A program made the position numbers and the translations under genes. A DNA stretch of 64,000 nucleotides from Alteromonas gracilis (GTDB lineage Bacteria; Pseudomonadota; Gammaproteobacteria; Enterobacterales; Alteromonadaceae). Numbering within the stretch: position 1 is the stretch's first letter; each line of letters starts with the position of its first letter. Where the stretch lies: NCBI RefSeq assembly GCF_002993325.1, contig NZ_PVNO01000026.1, positions 1 through 64,000 of the forward strand, in the 5' to 3' direction. The notes under the pieces are model-generated. The model was given only the letters and a program-made list of their open reading frames with translations, was not told the origin of the DNA and did not search any database. Shown here in pieces: positions 23,386 to 32,407 of the stretch.

Positions 23386-24060
23386 CTAGAGAAAGCTCGA
23401 AATTTCGCTAAGCGACTTTTTTTGTTGAGCATGTGCTGGAATAGTGGCATTGGGGGCAGGGTAGCCTGCAATAATTAGCATGTAAGCCCGCTCATTATCT
23501 GGGCGTTGGCATATTTCGGTTAAAAAGTTCATAGGTTTTGGAGTATGGGTTAAGGTTGCCAGACCAGCGTTGTGTAACGATGTGATAAGCATGCCAACCG
23601 CAATACCTACCGACTCATGAACATAATAGTTTTGGCTTTTTTCACCCGCTTTTGTTTCACCAAATTTTTGACTGAATACAGCAATAAGCCAGGGTGCTGT
23701 TTCAAGATAAGGTTTACTGGCATCTGTGCCTAAAGGCTTGAGGTCATCGAGCCACTGTTGACCAGCGCGTCCATTGTAGAACCCTTGTTCGTGTGCCTCT
23801 GCTTGCTCGCGGATTTGTTGTTTTACGTGGGTAGACTGGATAGCGGTAAAATGCCAGGGTTGATGATTTGCGCCGCTAGGAGCCGTACCGGCAGTGAGTA
23901 TGCAGTTTTCAATGATGGTTTTATCGACCGGTCTGTCACTGAAGTGTCGAATACTATGGCGACGCTGCATGTTTTTTAAAAAATCTGCACTTCGAGCAAG
24001 CATACTGTCTTCTGGGTATTCAATAAAATCAGTAAGAGGAGAGTGGTCGTGAGGTTGCAT
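23386..24060 (-). CDS. nitroreductase family protein
   Basis: About 224 residues from the ATG at 24060. It is an FMN-dependent reductase: RRHSIRHFSDRPVDKTIIENCILTAGTAPSGANHQPWHF is the classic N-terminal FMN-binding region, and SVGIAVGMLITSLHNAGLATLTHTPKP the central helix. The related mammalian group includes iodotyrosine deiodinase, but the substrate here is open. A GTG at 24144 would add 28 very basic residues that no family member needs, so I reject it. Monocistronic. Confidence 0.88.
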   Translation of the reverse strand: MQPHDHSPLTDFIEYPEDSMLARSADFLKNMQRRHSIRHFSDRPVDKTIIENCILTAGTAPSGANHQPWHFTAIQSTHVKQQIREQAEAHEQGFYNGRAGQQWLDDLKPLGTDASKPYLETAPWLIAVFSQKFGETKAGEKSQNYYVHESVGIAVGMLITSLHNAGLATLTHTPKPMNFLTEICQRPDNERAYMLIIAGYPAPNATIPAHAQQKKSLSEISSFL

Positions 24061-24197
24061 TGGTTTTCTCTTTTTTGTTGTTTTCCTCACTTTATCTTTT
24101 TGGCCATCGTTTTCAAAATAAAACGCTACAAAAAAGCGACTCACTCAGGCAAAAGTAAATCGCTTCGATTAAACGCTTAACTAAAAGTGCAAGCGGG

Positions 24198-24557
24198 TTA
24201 ATTACGTTTGAACGGCGGGCGCGTGCCACGTCTTTGCTTGTCGTCTTCCTCTTCTAGCATTTCAAGTTGAGCAACGTCATAAACAGGCATCATGGTAGTT
24301 GTCCTGCGATAAGGAGGCTTTCCACGCATAATCACCTCTTTAACCTCAACATACTCGATAGCTTCCTGACCTACTGACTCCAACTGCGCAACGTCGTTAA
24401 CCGACATAGTCACTACTTTGCGTTTAAACGGTGGTTTACCAGAATAATCTACCACTTGCACTTCTACAGTGTCATCAGATGAAACTGGCATTGCTTGCGC
24501 GGTAAATCCAAGCGAAACGGCAGTGATGAGCGTTCCCAAAACATAGCGTAATTTCAT
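24198..24557 (-). CDS. small exported protein with a tandem GKPP(F/Y)(K/R)R repeat
   Basis: A 119-residue protein with a signal peptide (MKLRYVLGTLITAVSLGFTAQA). The mature part is two copies of one module: SGKPPFKRKVVTMSVNDVAQLE and RGKPPYRRTTTMMPVYDVAQLE, each preceded by a Val-rich stretch (VEVQVVDY / VEVKEVIM), and a third partial GTRPPFKRN at the C terminus. The very acidic EEEDDK lies between modules and tail. I do not recognise a family. Possibly periplasmic or secreted. Confidence 0.65.
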   Translation of the reverse strand: MKLRYVLGTLITAVSLGFTAQAMPVSSDDTVEVQVVDYSGKPPFKRKVVTMSVNDVAQLESVGQEAIEYVEVKEVIMRGKPPYRRTTTMMPVYDVAQLEMLEEEDDKQRRGTRPPFKRN

Positions 24558-24883
24558 ATCGTGTCCTCATATTAAACTTACTACTTTTGTATATTGTATG
24601 AACGAATTTGGTTCAAACAATACTGATTGGTGATAGTCATAAGCTATCAGTTTTGGTTATTAGTGGCAGGCGCTAAATCAGATGGATCAATATGCTCGCT
24701 GAGAAGCACAATATGCACCAATGCATGCCTATGTATGGTGCATAATACCCAGCGCTAGTGCACCAATAAGGTGCTTGAACGTGTGGTCATTTCGAGCAGA
24801 TCGAAGAAAATCAAATAATTAACATATGGTCTTTATCTTGCTGTTCTCCTACGTCTTCTTTTAAAGCGTGTGGTGTAGATAAA
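24558..24883. other. gene-free stretch with GGTGCA-type inverted repeats
   Basis: Between two divergent exported-protein genes. ATGCACCA (24713-24720) faces TGGTGCAT (24736-24743), and a second set TGCACC...GGTGC follows at about 24769-24784. No credible coding frame is seen. These may be operator sites or a structured transcript. Confidence 0.4.
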
Positions 24884-25354
24884 ATGAACAGAACGGCAAA
24901 AAAAGCAGTGACGTTATCACTCTCAGTGCTGTTGATGGCATATTTAGGTTTTGTCTCGCCAACATTGGCCATAGAGCAAAGTATTCCACTATCGCAAAGT
25001 AAAGGCGGAACCTTATATCTGGAAGCTACGCTTGAATCTAATGTGAGAGCATCGTTTTTGCTGGATACGGGATCGAGTTTGTTAACGCTTAATCAAGCCA
25101 CTTTTAAGGCTCTTACTCAAAATCAACCGCTACTTGCTACCAGAACGTCGGCAGCGAGAATGGCGAACGGAAAAATTCTTAAGGTATCGCAGTACCAAAT
25201 CAATTCAGTGCGTATTGGCAATACGTGTGAAGTAGGGCCAGTAGAGGTCGCCGTGCTTCCAAAGGGGAATAATATCCTTGGCATAAACACGCTGCTGAGG
25301 GTGGCACCATTAACGATTACGGCAAACTCAGTGATACTTGCAGGATGTGAGTAA
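24884..25354 (+). CDS. retropepsin-like aspartic protease, periplasmic
   Basis: A 156-residue protein with an N-terminal signal or anchor (AVTLSLSVLLMAYLGFVSPTLA) and one retropepsin domain. The catalytic triplet is FLLDTGSSLLTL (about residues 54-65). MANGKILKVSQYQINSVRIGN is the typical flap region and NILGINTLLRV stands for the hydrophobic Ile-Leu-Gly element. A single half-size domain must dimerise. Family members (the TIGR02281 group) are exported proteases of unknown substrate. It is convergent with the repeat lipoprotein gene, with a shared terminator. Confidence 0.8.
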   Translation: MNRTAKKAVTLSLSVLLMAYLGFVSPTLAIEQSIPLSQSKGGTLYLEATLESNVRASFLLDTGSSLLTLNQATFKALTQNQPLLATRTSAARMANGKILKVSQYQINSVRIGNTCEVGPVEVAVLPKGNNILGINTLLRVAPLTITANSVILAGCE

Positions 25355-25382
25355 AGTAGCATTTCGTTTGAAAAGTAAGATA

Positions 25383-25414
25383 CAAAAAAGCGAACCGAAA
25401 GGTTCGCTTTAAAA
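25383..25414. terminator. bidirectional terminator
   Basis: AAAGCGAACC and GGTTCGCTTT form a perfect 10-bp stem closed by a GAAA tetraloop, with A and T runs on the two sides. It sits between convergent genes and can serve both. Confidence 0.9.
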
Positions 25415-25435
25415 GCTGGAGTAGCGGGCTACGAC

Positions 25436-25846
25436 TTAATCGTCACACTCGCTTACATCTCCGCCCATTTGTTTTTTCATTTTTACGCAGGCTTCATATG
25501 CTTTCTTCGCGGCTGCGTCTTTCCATTCACCCGCTTTCTCGACGCTTGCATCGTAAGCGTCAGATGCCATATCTTTGCCATCTTCGTAGGCATCAGAAGC
25601 CATTTTTTTACCATCTTCATAGGCGTCTGAAGCCATCTCTTTGCCATCATCTAAGGCGTCTGAGGTCGCATCTTTTGTATCATCCCAAGAATCAGCAGCA
25701 TCTTCTTTTGCTTCTTCATACGCTTCAGACGTTGTTTCGCCTGCTTTTTCCATCTCTTTTTTTACATCACTTTTCGTTTCTTCGCTAGATTCTGTACAGC
25801 CCATTAAAGACAGTAGTAGTGCTAACGCCATTGCTTTAGTTTTCAT
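25436..25846 (-). CDS. acidic repeat lipoprotein (11-residue repeats)
   Basis: A 136-residue lipoprotein: signal peptide and lipobox (LLLSLMGCTES). The mature part is a long amphipathic helix built from 11-residue repeats related to MASDAYEDGKK (clear copies at about residues 70-110), then EWKDAAAKKAYEACVKMKKQMGGDVSECDD with two Cys. Repeats with this period occur in LEA-like and apolipoprotein-like proteins and in YtxH-type proteins, so a membrane-surface or stress role is possible. No enzyme motif. The low complexity gives long antisense frames on the other strand that are not genes. Confidence 0.75.
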   Translation of the reverse strand: MKTKAMALALLLSLMGCTESSEETKSDVKKEMEKAGETTSEAYEEAKEDAADSWDDTKDATSDALDDGKEMASDAYEDGKKMASDAYEDGKDMASDAYDASVEKAGEWKDAAAKKAYEACVKMKKQMGGDVSECDD

Positions 25847-26031
25847 TGTGAAGCTCCTTTTACCGGGATAGTGGCTGAATTAACAGCCGGTCAACATGGT
25901 GTGTTCAATTGTTTAGTGTTTTTGTATGTAGCGCGTGTCTCTATTTTAGAAATTCGACTAGCTAAATATTGAACACCCCCAGTCTAGCCTACTTATCTTT
26001 GAATATGTAAGTAGACTTTATGCACAAACGC

Positions 26032-26340
26032 TTATTCTTCTGGAGAATCTGTAGTAAAAATTAAATGTCGACGCATGCCTTTTAAAACTACACCTTTTTT
26101 TAAAAGGGCGGAACTCAAACGACGCTGCCATTTTTTCAACTCTGGTTCTGCCCGCAGCACGGCTTCTTCTGTGTCGAATTGAAAGCGTAATAGAAGGGAC
26201 CCCGGAAACTGGTGATATTGAACGTCAAACCAGCACTGCAGCATTCCTTCAAGTTCGTTGCGGCCTTGCGCCTCCAACGTGTTAGCAATATCGAGTACCA
26301 ACGCTTTTTGTTTTAGCTGAACAGCAGATAGCTTTTTCAT
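26032..26340 (-). CDS. conserved small protein coupled to YaeQ
   Basis: A 102-residue cytosolic protein that I cannot assign to a family. It is basic, with predicted helices at both ends (MKKLSAVQLKQKALVLDIANTLEAQGR and EPELKKWQRRLSSALLKKG) and a central strand (GSLLLRFQFDTEEAV). Its ATG overlaps the yaeQ stop by one base (TAATG), so both are made from one mRNA with coupled translation. A shared role with YaeQ is likely but unproven. Confidence 0.65.
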   Translation of the reverse strand: MKKLSAVQLKQKALVLDIANTLEAQGRNELEGMLQCWFDVQYHQFPGSLLLRFQFDTEEAVLRAEPELKKWQRRLSSALLKKGVVLKGMRRHLIFTTDSPEE

Positions 26341-26888
26341 TACATCTTTTTCTCAATTGCAATTTCAACACTTTCAGTAACTTCCGCGCCTTCAATAGTC
26401 AGCCACATTTGTCCATCTTGTATGGTGACCTGAATTTGCATAGAGCGCTGTACAGCATTAGCAAGTGTAGTAGATAACGATTCCGGTAAAGTAAACACTG
26501 ACAAGTTTTTTCTTGTTTGCAGTTTATTTTGTTCTTTATTCCACCACGCGTCGAAGCTGTTATCGGCGTAAGAATAAATCATCATTTTTTGGCTTTGATT
26601 ACACCCTTTCTTAATGCGCTGCTCAGATGGTTGGCCCAATTCAATCCACAGCTCTATTTCATCGCTGAAACTCTTCTGCCACAAATCAGGAACGTCGTCG
26701 TCAGATAGCCCTTTTGTAAACTGCAGACGCTCATGCGCATTTACGATAAATGCGATGATTCGCAGCATCATGCGCTCGTCGTTTTCTGATGGGTGACGAG
26801 CAATAGTAAGGTTGTGGTCGTTGTAGTAATTGCGGTCCATATCGGTTATGGATATGTCAGCTTTAAAAATGGTCGCTTTGAGAGCCAT
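26340..26888 (-). CDS. yaeQ: YaeQ family protein
   Basis: A 182-residue cytosolic protein. MALKATIFKADISITDMDRNYYNDHNLTIARHPSENDERMMLRIIAFIVNAHERLQFTKGL and DLWQKSFSDEIELWIELGQPSEQRIKKGC are diagnostic of YaeQ, whose structure is a variant of the PD-(D/E)xK nuclease fold; the ELWIELGQP segment is where that core lies. Cellular role is not established (E. coli YaeQ was linked to RfaH suppression). It precedes and overlaps the 102-residue gene. Confidence 0.9.
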   Translation of the reverse strand: MALKATIFKADISITDMDRNYYNDHNLTIARHPSENDERMMLRIIAFIVNAHERLQFTKGLSDDDVPDLWQKSFSDEIELWIELGQPSEQRIKKGCNQSQKMMIYSYADNSFDAWWNKEQNKLQTRKNLSVFTLPESLSTTLANAVQRSMQIQVTIQDGQMWLTIEGAEVTESVEIAIEKKM

Positions 26889-27029
26889 GATGTTCCTGCT
26901 TAATTTAAATGAGGTATATTTTTTATCCTCTCGTGCTATGGCAACACTGACATAGCAAAATTTGGCGATATAGTACCAGCAAATAAATAGTTACGCCTTA
27001 GTTGAGCGCACTGTCTTGTGCAGTAATGG

Positions 27030-27926
27030 CTATTTCAACAGTAGCGCTTTTATGTGCTCAACCAATTGCTCCGGTATGATTTGTTCATCGCCTTTGCATT
27101 TTTTTACGATGGCGAGCATTTGTCTAAGTAAGGGCTTGTCGTTGGCATTTCGTTGGCAAATGGCACGTATTGTATTAAGTGGCAATGTACTGCCAAAGGC
27201 AAGCTGTTCATCATTAGTTAGTTTGCCAAAAATGCGGTTGGCAACATAGCGACGCCACGCCATATGAAAGCTATCAAAGTCACAGGTGAGATCAATAGTT
27301 AATGTCACGCGTAGAAGCCAAGATGTTGGACGGTAGCGCAATAGGTGCTCTGTCAGAAGAAATATCTCAAGCGCGTGGGTAATAAACACAGAGGGCTTTG
27401 CCGTATCGCTTAAGGTAATCGCGGGAAAAATACCCTCGTCATCGAACATCGACGTTATAAGTTCGTACTTATAGAAGCCGTCGCCATGAATAAATAATAA
27501 ACACGTTTCAATTTCATTGAGCAGTTTCTCGTCAGGCATGTTACCAACCTGGTCTAATGTTAACGTATCGAGGAATGCTGCGATTTCTGGAAATAATAGA
27601 GTTAATTCTGCCCAATCACTTTGCTCTGCATACCTTTTGGCTCTCTGGTTTTCCAGGTGAAATTGATAGTCGGTCAGTTCAGCGTTTGCAAAGGAAGTGT
27701 TTTGCGAATAAAACCATGCCGCCCACGCCATCATTGGTGAAAAGTTAAAGTCATGGTTATGCAAGCTTTCTATGTTATGGCCGGGAGACGCTACTATTTC
27801 TACTAAACTGTGTGCGGCCATCACATCTTTGCCCATAAAGTCAGGTGTTTCTTGCATAAGATCAAACGAATACGTGCCATCGCGCCAGCCTGCTAAAAAG
27901 CAGCCTTCAATACATTTTCCGCACAT
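27030..27926 (-). CDS. unrecognised protein with an N-terminal Cys-rich motif
   Basis: A 298-residue protein that begins MCGKCIEGCF, a CxxCxxxC cluster which could bind a metal or an iron-sulfur cluster. The rest is largely helical and acidic, without a signal peptide or membrane span (AELTDYQFHLENQRAKRYAEQSDWAELTLLFPEIAAFLDTL, DEGIFPAITLSDTAKPSVFITHALEIFLLTEHLLRYRPTSWLL). I know no family for it. The base composition is like the neighbours, so the gene is probably resident. It lies upstream of yaeQ on the same strand with a 141-bp gap. Confidence 0.6.
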   Translation of the reverse strand: MCGKCIEGCFLAGWRDGTYSFDLMQETPDFMGKDVMAAHSLVEIVASPGHNIESLHNHDFNFSPMMAWAAWFYSQNTSFANAELTDYQFHLENQRAKRYAEQSDWAELTLLFPEIAAFLDTLTLDQVGNMPDEKLLNEIETCLLFIHGDGFYKYELITSMFDDEGIFPAITLSDTAKPSVFITHALEIFLLTEHLLRYRPTSWLLRVTLTIDLTCDFDSFHMAWRRYVANRIFGKLTNDEQLAFGSTLPLNTIRAICQRNANDKPLLRQMLAIVKKCKGDEQIIPEQLVEHIKALLLK

Positions 27927-28150
27927 GGTTGTGCTCCTGTTTTATTTTGTAGAAAGAATGATTTTGAAAGTGTTTTGAAAAGCGAGCATCGTTGGGGGAA
28001 AGGTTGATGCTTAATCGAACCATAAAACAAAATATGTATTAAAAAAAGCACTGTTTTGTCCCGCCATAAAAAAGTTATTTTTGCTAACAAAGGGAGGTTT
28101 CAAACGCTAAGTGTTATAGTTAAGTTCGCGCTTTATAACGAAGTATTGCC

Positions 28151-29155
28151 ATGCCTATTGAAGATTTACCGCTGCTAGATTTACATCGTCACTTAGATGG
28201 GAATGTGCGCCTGCGCACAATTCTGGAACTTGGTCAGCAATTCAACATCGACTTACCTGACTATTCGTTGGAAGGACTGCGCCCACATACACAGGTAATG
28301 AGAATTGCACCAGATCTTGTATCGTTTTTAGACAAACTTACATGGGGTGTGAAGGTGTTAGGCGACCTTGAAGCGTGCAAACGTGTAGCGATCGAAAATG
28401 TTGAAGACGCGGCTAAGCAAGGGATTGACTATGCAGAACTGCGTTTTAGTCCTTACTTCATGGCTGAAAGTCACGGGCTGCCAACACAAGGTGTGGTGGA
28501 AGCCGTTATCGATGGGATAGAAAGCGCAACAAAAAAACACAATATCAAAGTCAATCTGATTGGTATTCTGTCACGTTCTTATGGCGAAAAAGCGTGTCAG
28601 CATGAGTTAGATTCAATCTTGGCTTATAAAGAACACATCACTGCAATTGACTTGGCGGGTGATGAAAAGGGCTTCCCTGGAAGCTTGTTCGTTGAACATT
28701 TTAAGCAAGTTCAGCGCGAAGGGTTGCATGTCACAGTACATGCTGGCGAGGCCGTCGGCCCAGAAAGTATTTGGCAAGCCATAAAGCACTTGGGGGCTAC
28801 TCGAATAGGGCACGGCGTTAATGCCATTCACGATGAAAATCTTATGGATTATTTGCGTGACAATCGCATTGGTATTGAAAGTTGTTTAACCAGCAACATA
28901 TTGACGAATACGGTAGCCACACTTTCAGAACATCCGTTGAAAACCTTTTTGGAGCACGGAATACTCGCCTGTCTAAATACCGATGACCCCGCAGTTCAAG
29001 GTGTAGAACTCGATCATGAATTCTCTGTTGCCGCTAAGCAAGCAGGCCTAACCCCTTCGCATATTAAACAAGCGCAAGAAAATGCCTTAGCAATTGCGTT
29101 TCTAAGTGAAAGCGAAAAAGCCGCATTAAAAGACCAGCGGCGTCAGCGTAATTAG
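28151..29155 (+). CDS. add: adenosine deaminase
   Basis: A 334-residue zinc amidohydrolase that converts adenosine to inosine in purine salvage. Zinc ligands HRH in [12 protein letters not shown] (about residues 10-21), catalytic HAGE ([11 protein letters not shown]), [10 protein letters not shown] and the second-shell NTDDP ([11 protein letters not shown]) are all present. Length matches the family. The start ATG follows the promoter region; a REP-like hairpin lies 87 bp after the stop, before the convergent sortase gene. Confidence 0.95.
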   Translation: MPIEDLPLLDLHRHLDGNVRLRTILELGQQFNIDLPDYSLEGLRPHTQVMRIAPDLVSFLDKLTWGVKVLGDLEACKRVAIENVEDAAKQGIDYAELRFSPYFMAESHGLPTQGVVEAVIDGIESATKKHNIKVNLIGILSRSYGEKACQHELDSILAYKEHITAIDLAGDEKGFPGSLFVEHFKQVQREGLHVTVHAGEAVGPESIWQAIKHLGATRIGHGVNAIHDENLMDYLRDNRIGIESCLTSNILTNTVATLSEHPLKTFLEHGILACLNTDDPAVQGVELDHEFSVAAKQAGLTPSHIKQAQENALAIAFLSESEKAALKDQRRQRN

Positions 29156-29240
29156 GTCACCCTAATCTAAGTATTGAAATCCAAAAAGTTAAAGGTGTTA
29201 CACCAGCTTTGATTACCTTGGTGTGACGAACACGAAAAAA

Positions 29241-29270
29241 GTGGGGTCAGTGTAACGACTCTGACCCCAT
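29241..29270. repeat. REP-like hairpin between add and the sortase gene
   Basis: TGGGGTCAG (29242-29250) and CTGACCCCA (29261-29269) form a perfect 9-bp stem with a 10-base loop. The motif GGGGTCAG/CTCTGACCCC is the core of the RAYT-flanking repeat at 17-18.7 kb. It probably acts as a terminator for convergent genes. Confidence 0.7.
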
Positions 29271-29280
29271 AACTGCGGTT

Positions 29281-29844
29281 TTATGAAGGTTCAAGCTCTA
29301 CAACTAGCCTTACGTGATTATTTTGGGAGATTGTATGAAATGGATAGCAGGTGACTAAATACAACCTTTTCTGATTGAGCTGAACGTGCAGATCTTGGTC
29401 TTGTATGTCGACAATTCGTTTTGCCGAAATTCGATAGGGATGCCAAACCCCATCTAATGTTTGAAGCTGTAGCGCGTCGCCAACATTTACCTTCTCGAGA
29501 AAAGCGAAGTGTGTGTCTTTGTGGCCTCCAATAACGCTACTTTCACTGCCTAATTCGCCAGCGTTAGCATGCCTACCCGGGCCGAAGGCAAGTGCATTCC
29601 CCTGAGCGCCTTCCAGAATATACAAGTCTGTATTGCTGTTTGGGTGCACCATTCGCCCTACTGGCCACGTGTCTGCCCACTGCCAAGGCCTAACCTGATC
29701 CCCCGTTTGCAAGGTCTCGGTCCACGCTCGCTTAATTAGCACCTGTGCTAATTCTGCTTTTACTGACAACCAAGCGGCATTTCCAAACCCAATAGCCGTA
29801 ATAACAATGAGCAACAAACTTACGAGTAATTTTGGTTTAGCCAT
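29281..29844 (-). CDS. class GN sortase
   Basis: A 187-residue sortase with an N-terminal membrane anchor (LLVSLLLIVITAIGF). Active site: His108 (SSVIGGHKDTHF), Cys166 (LYLVTCYPF) and Arg179 (NNHVRLVVELE). Class GN sortases (TIGR03784) occur in marine Gram-negatives next to one dedicated substrate, and here the 3' end of that substrate gene overlaps by 8 bp. The enzyme should cleave its target at the membrane, in the periplasm. What the cleaved protein is joined to is not established. Confidence 0.93.
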   Translation of the reverse strand: MAKPKLLVSLLLIVITAIGFGNAAWLSVKAELAQVLIKRAWTETLQTGDQVRPWQWADTWPVGRMVHPNSNTDLYILEGAQGNALAFGPGRHANAGELGSESSVIGGHKDTHFAFLEKVNVGDALQLQTLDGVWHPYRISAKRIVDIQDQDLHVQLNQKRLYLVTCYPFHTISQNNHVRLVVELEPS

Positions 29845-32275
29845 TGTGAGTTATGCCTTTGTCTTCTTTAAAAATGCGATATTGCGCGAAGAGATAACGT
29901 CGAGCTTCTCCCATATTGAGCAGCATCAATAAAAATAGCGAAAGTGCGCTAATCACTAGGTGCTGGTTAATTCCGGCAGAGGTTTGCGGATAGCTAATGG
30001 CGCGCATTTGCATACCTTGCGGCATGAGGTTTTTAACATGCTGTGGGCTAGCATTTGTCGATTCAGGCCTTGATTTCGTTTCTTCAATGGCAACAAAGCT
30101 GGTATAAGCCGTAATGAGTTTATGGGGTAACGCTACCTTGAGTATGTCTTTTTCAACGTCTTCTTCATTCCTTCCGAGGGCCTTTTCATCCATTAACGCT
30201 GCAACTTTTTTACGAGCCCAGGCGGTAGCGATACCTGTAGTTTGAGTTGAGTGAGCAGGGGGGCTATTCACTGCGTTATCGATTGCGTTATTTGGGGAGG
30301 GCGCCGTCAAATATTGCACCTGCACACTGCGCTGCCACTTAAGAATATTACCGTTTGTGTCGGTTAATGTGCCTGCAAGCACCACATTGTTGTCTAGGTT
30401 GTTTCCACTCCCTTTAACGTTGTCGATGTGTTTTATGCTATCAAAGTCAGGCACTTTTATATTAATGAGTAAAGGCTCACCAGCATATAAATCAGGTAAA
30501 CGTTTAGGGAACACCTCAACGCTTTTATTAAGCCGCATATTTTTGGGCAGGATTAGTGAAAGGTTGCTTAAAACTGGGCTTTCAAGCTTAGTGAACAAAC
30601 GCTGCATTTCTTTTTGTATATTATTTGTATCGTGAATAAAGACATAGCTTCCGCGACCAAATTGCGCAGCGCGGGTCATGAAATAGCTGTTTGGTGCGCT
30701 GCCAATCCCCACAGTAAAAAGCCGTGCGCTACCTAGCTCCTGTTTAATCAGCGAGAAAAGTGCCGCTTCATTTCCAACCGCGCCATCGGTAATAAACACC
30801 ACTTGTTTAATGAAGTTTTCCTGTGGCTCGGCTTTTAATGCCTCATGAAGCGCGCCTGCCATTTCAGTGCCGCCATTTGCGCGTAGCCCAGATATAAAGG
30901 ATAGGGCCGTGTTTATATTGTGTGGCTGAGTATTTGTGGGCTGGCTGAACAACTTTGTGTAGTTCGAACTAAAGGCCACGATGTTAAATCTGTCTTTAGT
31001 GTCTAGTCTTTCGATAGCCAGTTTCAACGCGGCTTTAGCATCTTCAATTGGGCGACCCCCCATAGATCCTGACGTGTCTATAATAAAGGTGACATCTCGT
31101 GGAAAGTCTTGCAGATCCTTAGGATTTACTTGTGGTGGTGTTAGCATAACTAACGCATAGTGGTTGTTATCTATATTCTCTGCAAAATAGGCTGCCTGTG
31201 GAGTCGCAGTGTTAAGTGGTCTCCAGTGCAACCACAAATCTCTATCCATGGTTATTTGTGTGTCATCAAGTAAAACTCGGTATTGATACTTGGTGTCGTC
31301 AATAGAATGCCATTGTACTTGATGGCCTTTGCTACAAATGGAATTTATAGCCATTCCTGCGTTAATTGTTGCCGTTAAGGAAAGCTGGTTGGTAAGGTTG
31401 TTTTGAGGCAGCGTATCTATCATAAACGGGGTAATTTTATCAGCGTCACTGACTTCATTTGTGGGTAGAGCCCAGCCCGAAATAAAGGTGTTGTCGGTAG
31501 TTATATGCCTACGGCTATGAGAGCCTCGTTCACTTTTATTTTCACTATGTCTATGCTCCTCGTTTGCGTTGTTTGTTTCGCTGCCGCCAGCGTATGCGTG
31601 TTCAACTAACACGGTATCGCTCAAATCCTTTGTGGGTATGCCTGGAATGTATCGAGGGGTAAGAGTAGTAGGAAGATGAAAGCTAAACTCTCCATTTTGA
31701 TATGCTACTTGCTGAATATACTGAAGTGTCACCGTTATATCCTCGCCTGGCGCTATATTCGCAACGTGCTGTGTGAACAAGTTCGGGCGTTGTTGCTCTG
31801 TTAAACTGGCTTTCTTTCCTGCTTTTTTAGCTGTTTCAAAAGCTTTTTTAGCTTCTTCTTTTTGCTTGATTTTGCCTCGGATTATTCTCTTGCCGATAAG
31901 CATTTCCATGCTGTTAATCGCTGCGTTTTCATTAAGCGGGAAGGTGTAAACGGCATGCGTCCATTTATTGCTGTTATTGGTGAATTTTTGAGAATAGGTA
32001 ACGTGCGCAATCATGCCATTCACCTTTAAATCTACGTCAGTTGAATGCAAAAGAGCGGGTGAAGGCTCGCCGTCTTCACTTTTCAATATTAATTCGCCAG
32101 ACTCAGCGCGACTTAGCGGGCTTATCATCAACCCAAGCAAAAAGCACAGAAAAGAGACAAGAATAAGCAGCCTATGTTTGCGCGGTTGGGCCGCACGCTG
32201 CCGGTCTCGAAACCACGGTTTATACGTACTCGGAGGGTTGAAGTAGTCGCGCTTAGGTGTTTTAGAAAATAGCAT
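29837..32275 (-). CDS. marine proteobacterial sortase target protein (VIT and VWA)
   Basis: An 812-residue exported protein of the TIGR03788 type. A hydrophobic start (about 33-57) is followed by a VIT domain (about 60-220; DVDLKVNGMIAHVTYSQKFTNNSNKWTHAVYTFPL) and a VWA domain (about 390-560) with a complete metal site (FIIDTSGSMGGRPI). The C terminus has the sorting signal: PQTSAG at 763-768, a hydrophobic stretch (VISALSLFLLMLLNM) and a basic tail (EARRYLFAQYR). VIT-VWA proteins resemble inter-alpha-trypsin inhibitor heavy chains and bind other proteins. It is co-transcribed with its sortase. Confidence 0.92.
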   Translation of the reverse strand: MLFSKTPKRDYFNPPSTYKPWFRDRQRAAQPRKHRLLILVSFLCFLLGLMISPLSRAESGELILKSEDGEPSPALLHSTDVDLKVNGMIAHVTYSQKFTNNSNKWTHAVYTFPLNENAAINSMEMLIGKRIIRGKIKQKEEAKKAFETAKKAGKKASLTEQQRPNLFTQHVANIAPGEDITVTLQYIQQVAYQNGEFSFHLPTTLTPRYIPGIPTKDLSDTVLVEHAYAGGSETNNANEEHRHSENKSERGSHSRRHITTDNTFISGWALPTNEVSDADKITPFMIDTLPQNNLTNQLSLTATINAGMAINSICSKGHQVQWHSIDDTKYQYRVLLDDTQITMDRDLWLHWRPLNTATPQAAYFAENIDNNHYALVMLTPPQVNPKDLQDFPRDVTFIIDTSGSMGGRPIEDAKAALKLAIERLDTKDRFNIVAFSSNYTKLFSQPTNTQPHNINTALSFISGLRANGGTEMAGALHEALKAEPQENFIKQVVFITDGAVGNEAALFSLIKQELGSARLFTVGIGSAPNSYFMTRAAQFGRGSYVFIHDTNNIQKEMQRLFTKLESPVLSNLSLILPKNMRLNKSVEVFPKRLPDLYAGEPLLINIKVPDFDSIKHIDNVKGSGNNLDNNVVLAGTLTDTNGNILKWQRSVQVQYLTAPSPNNAIDNAVNSPPAHSTQTTGIATAWARKKVAALMDEKALGRNEEDVEKDILKVALPHKLITAYTSFVAIEETKSRPESTNASPQHVKNLMPQGMQMRAISYPQTSAGINQHLVISALSLFLLMLLNMGEARRYLFAQYRIFKEDKGITHNG

Positions 32276-32407
32276 AGGATAAGCTAGTTATAGATGACGA
32301 TGCTTATTATTAAACGCCCTGAATAGGGCGAATTATGAACAGTGATTATGGCGAACTGGTGAAGAAAGATGGCGAAAGCGCACAGAGACTGTATCTAAGG
32401 CTAGCTC

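Noticed and set aside
25498..25788. Antisense frame rich in Arg, Leu and His over the repeat lipoprotein
   Set aside because: It is the mirror of the 11-residue repeat codons and has no start signal.
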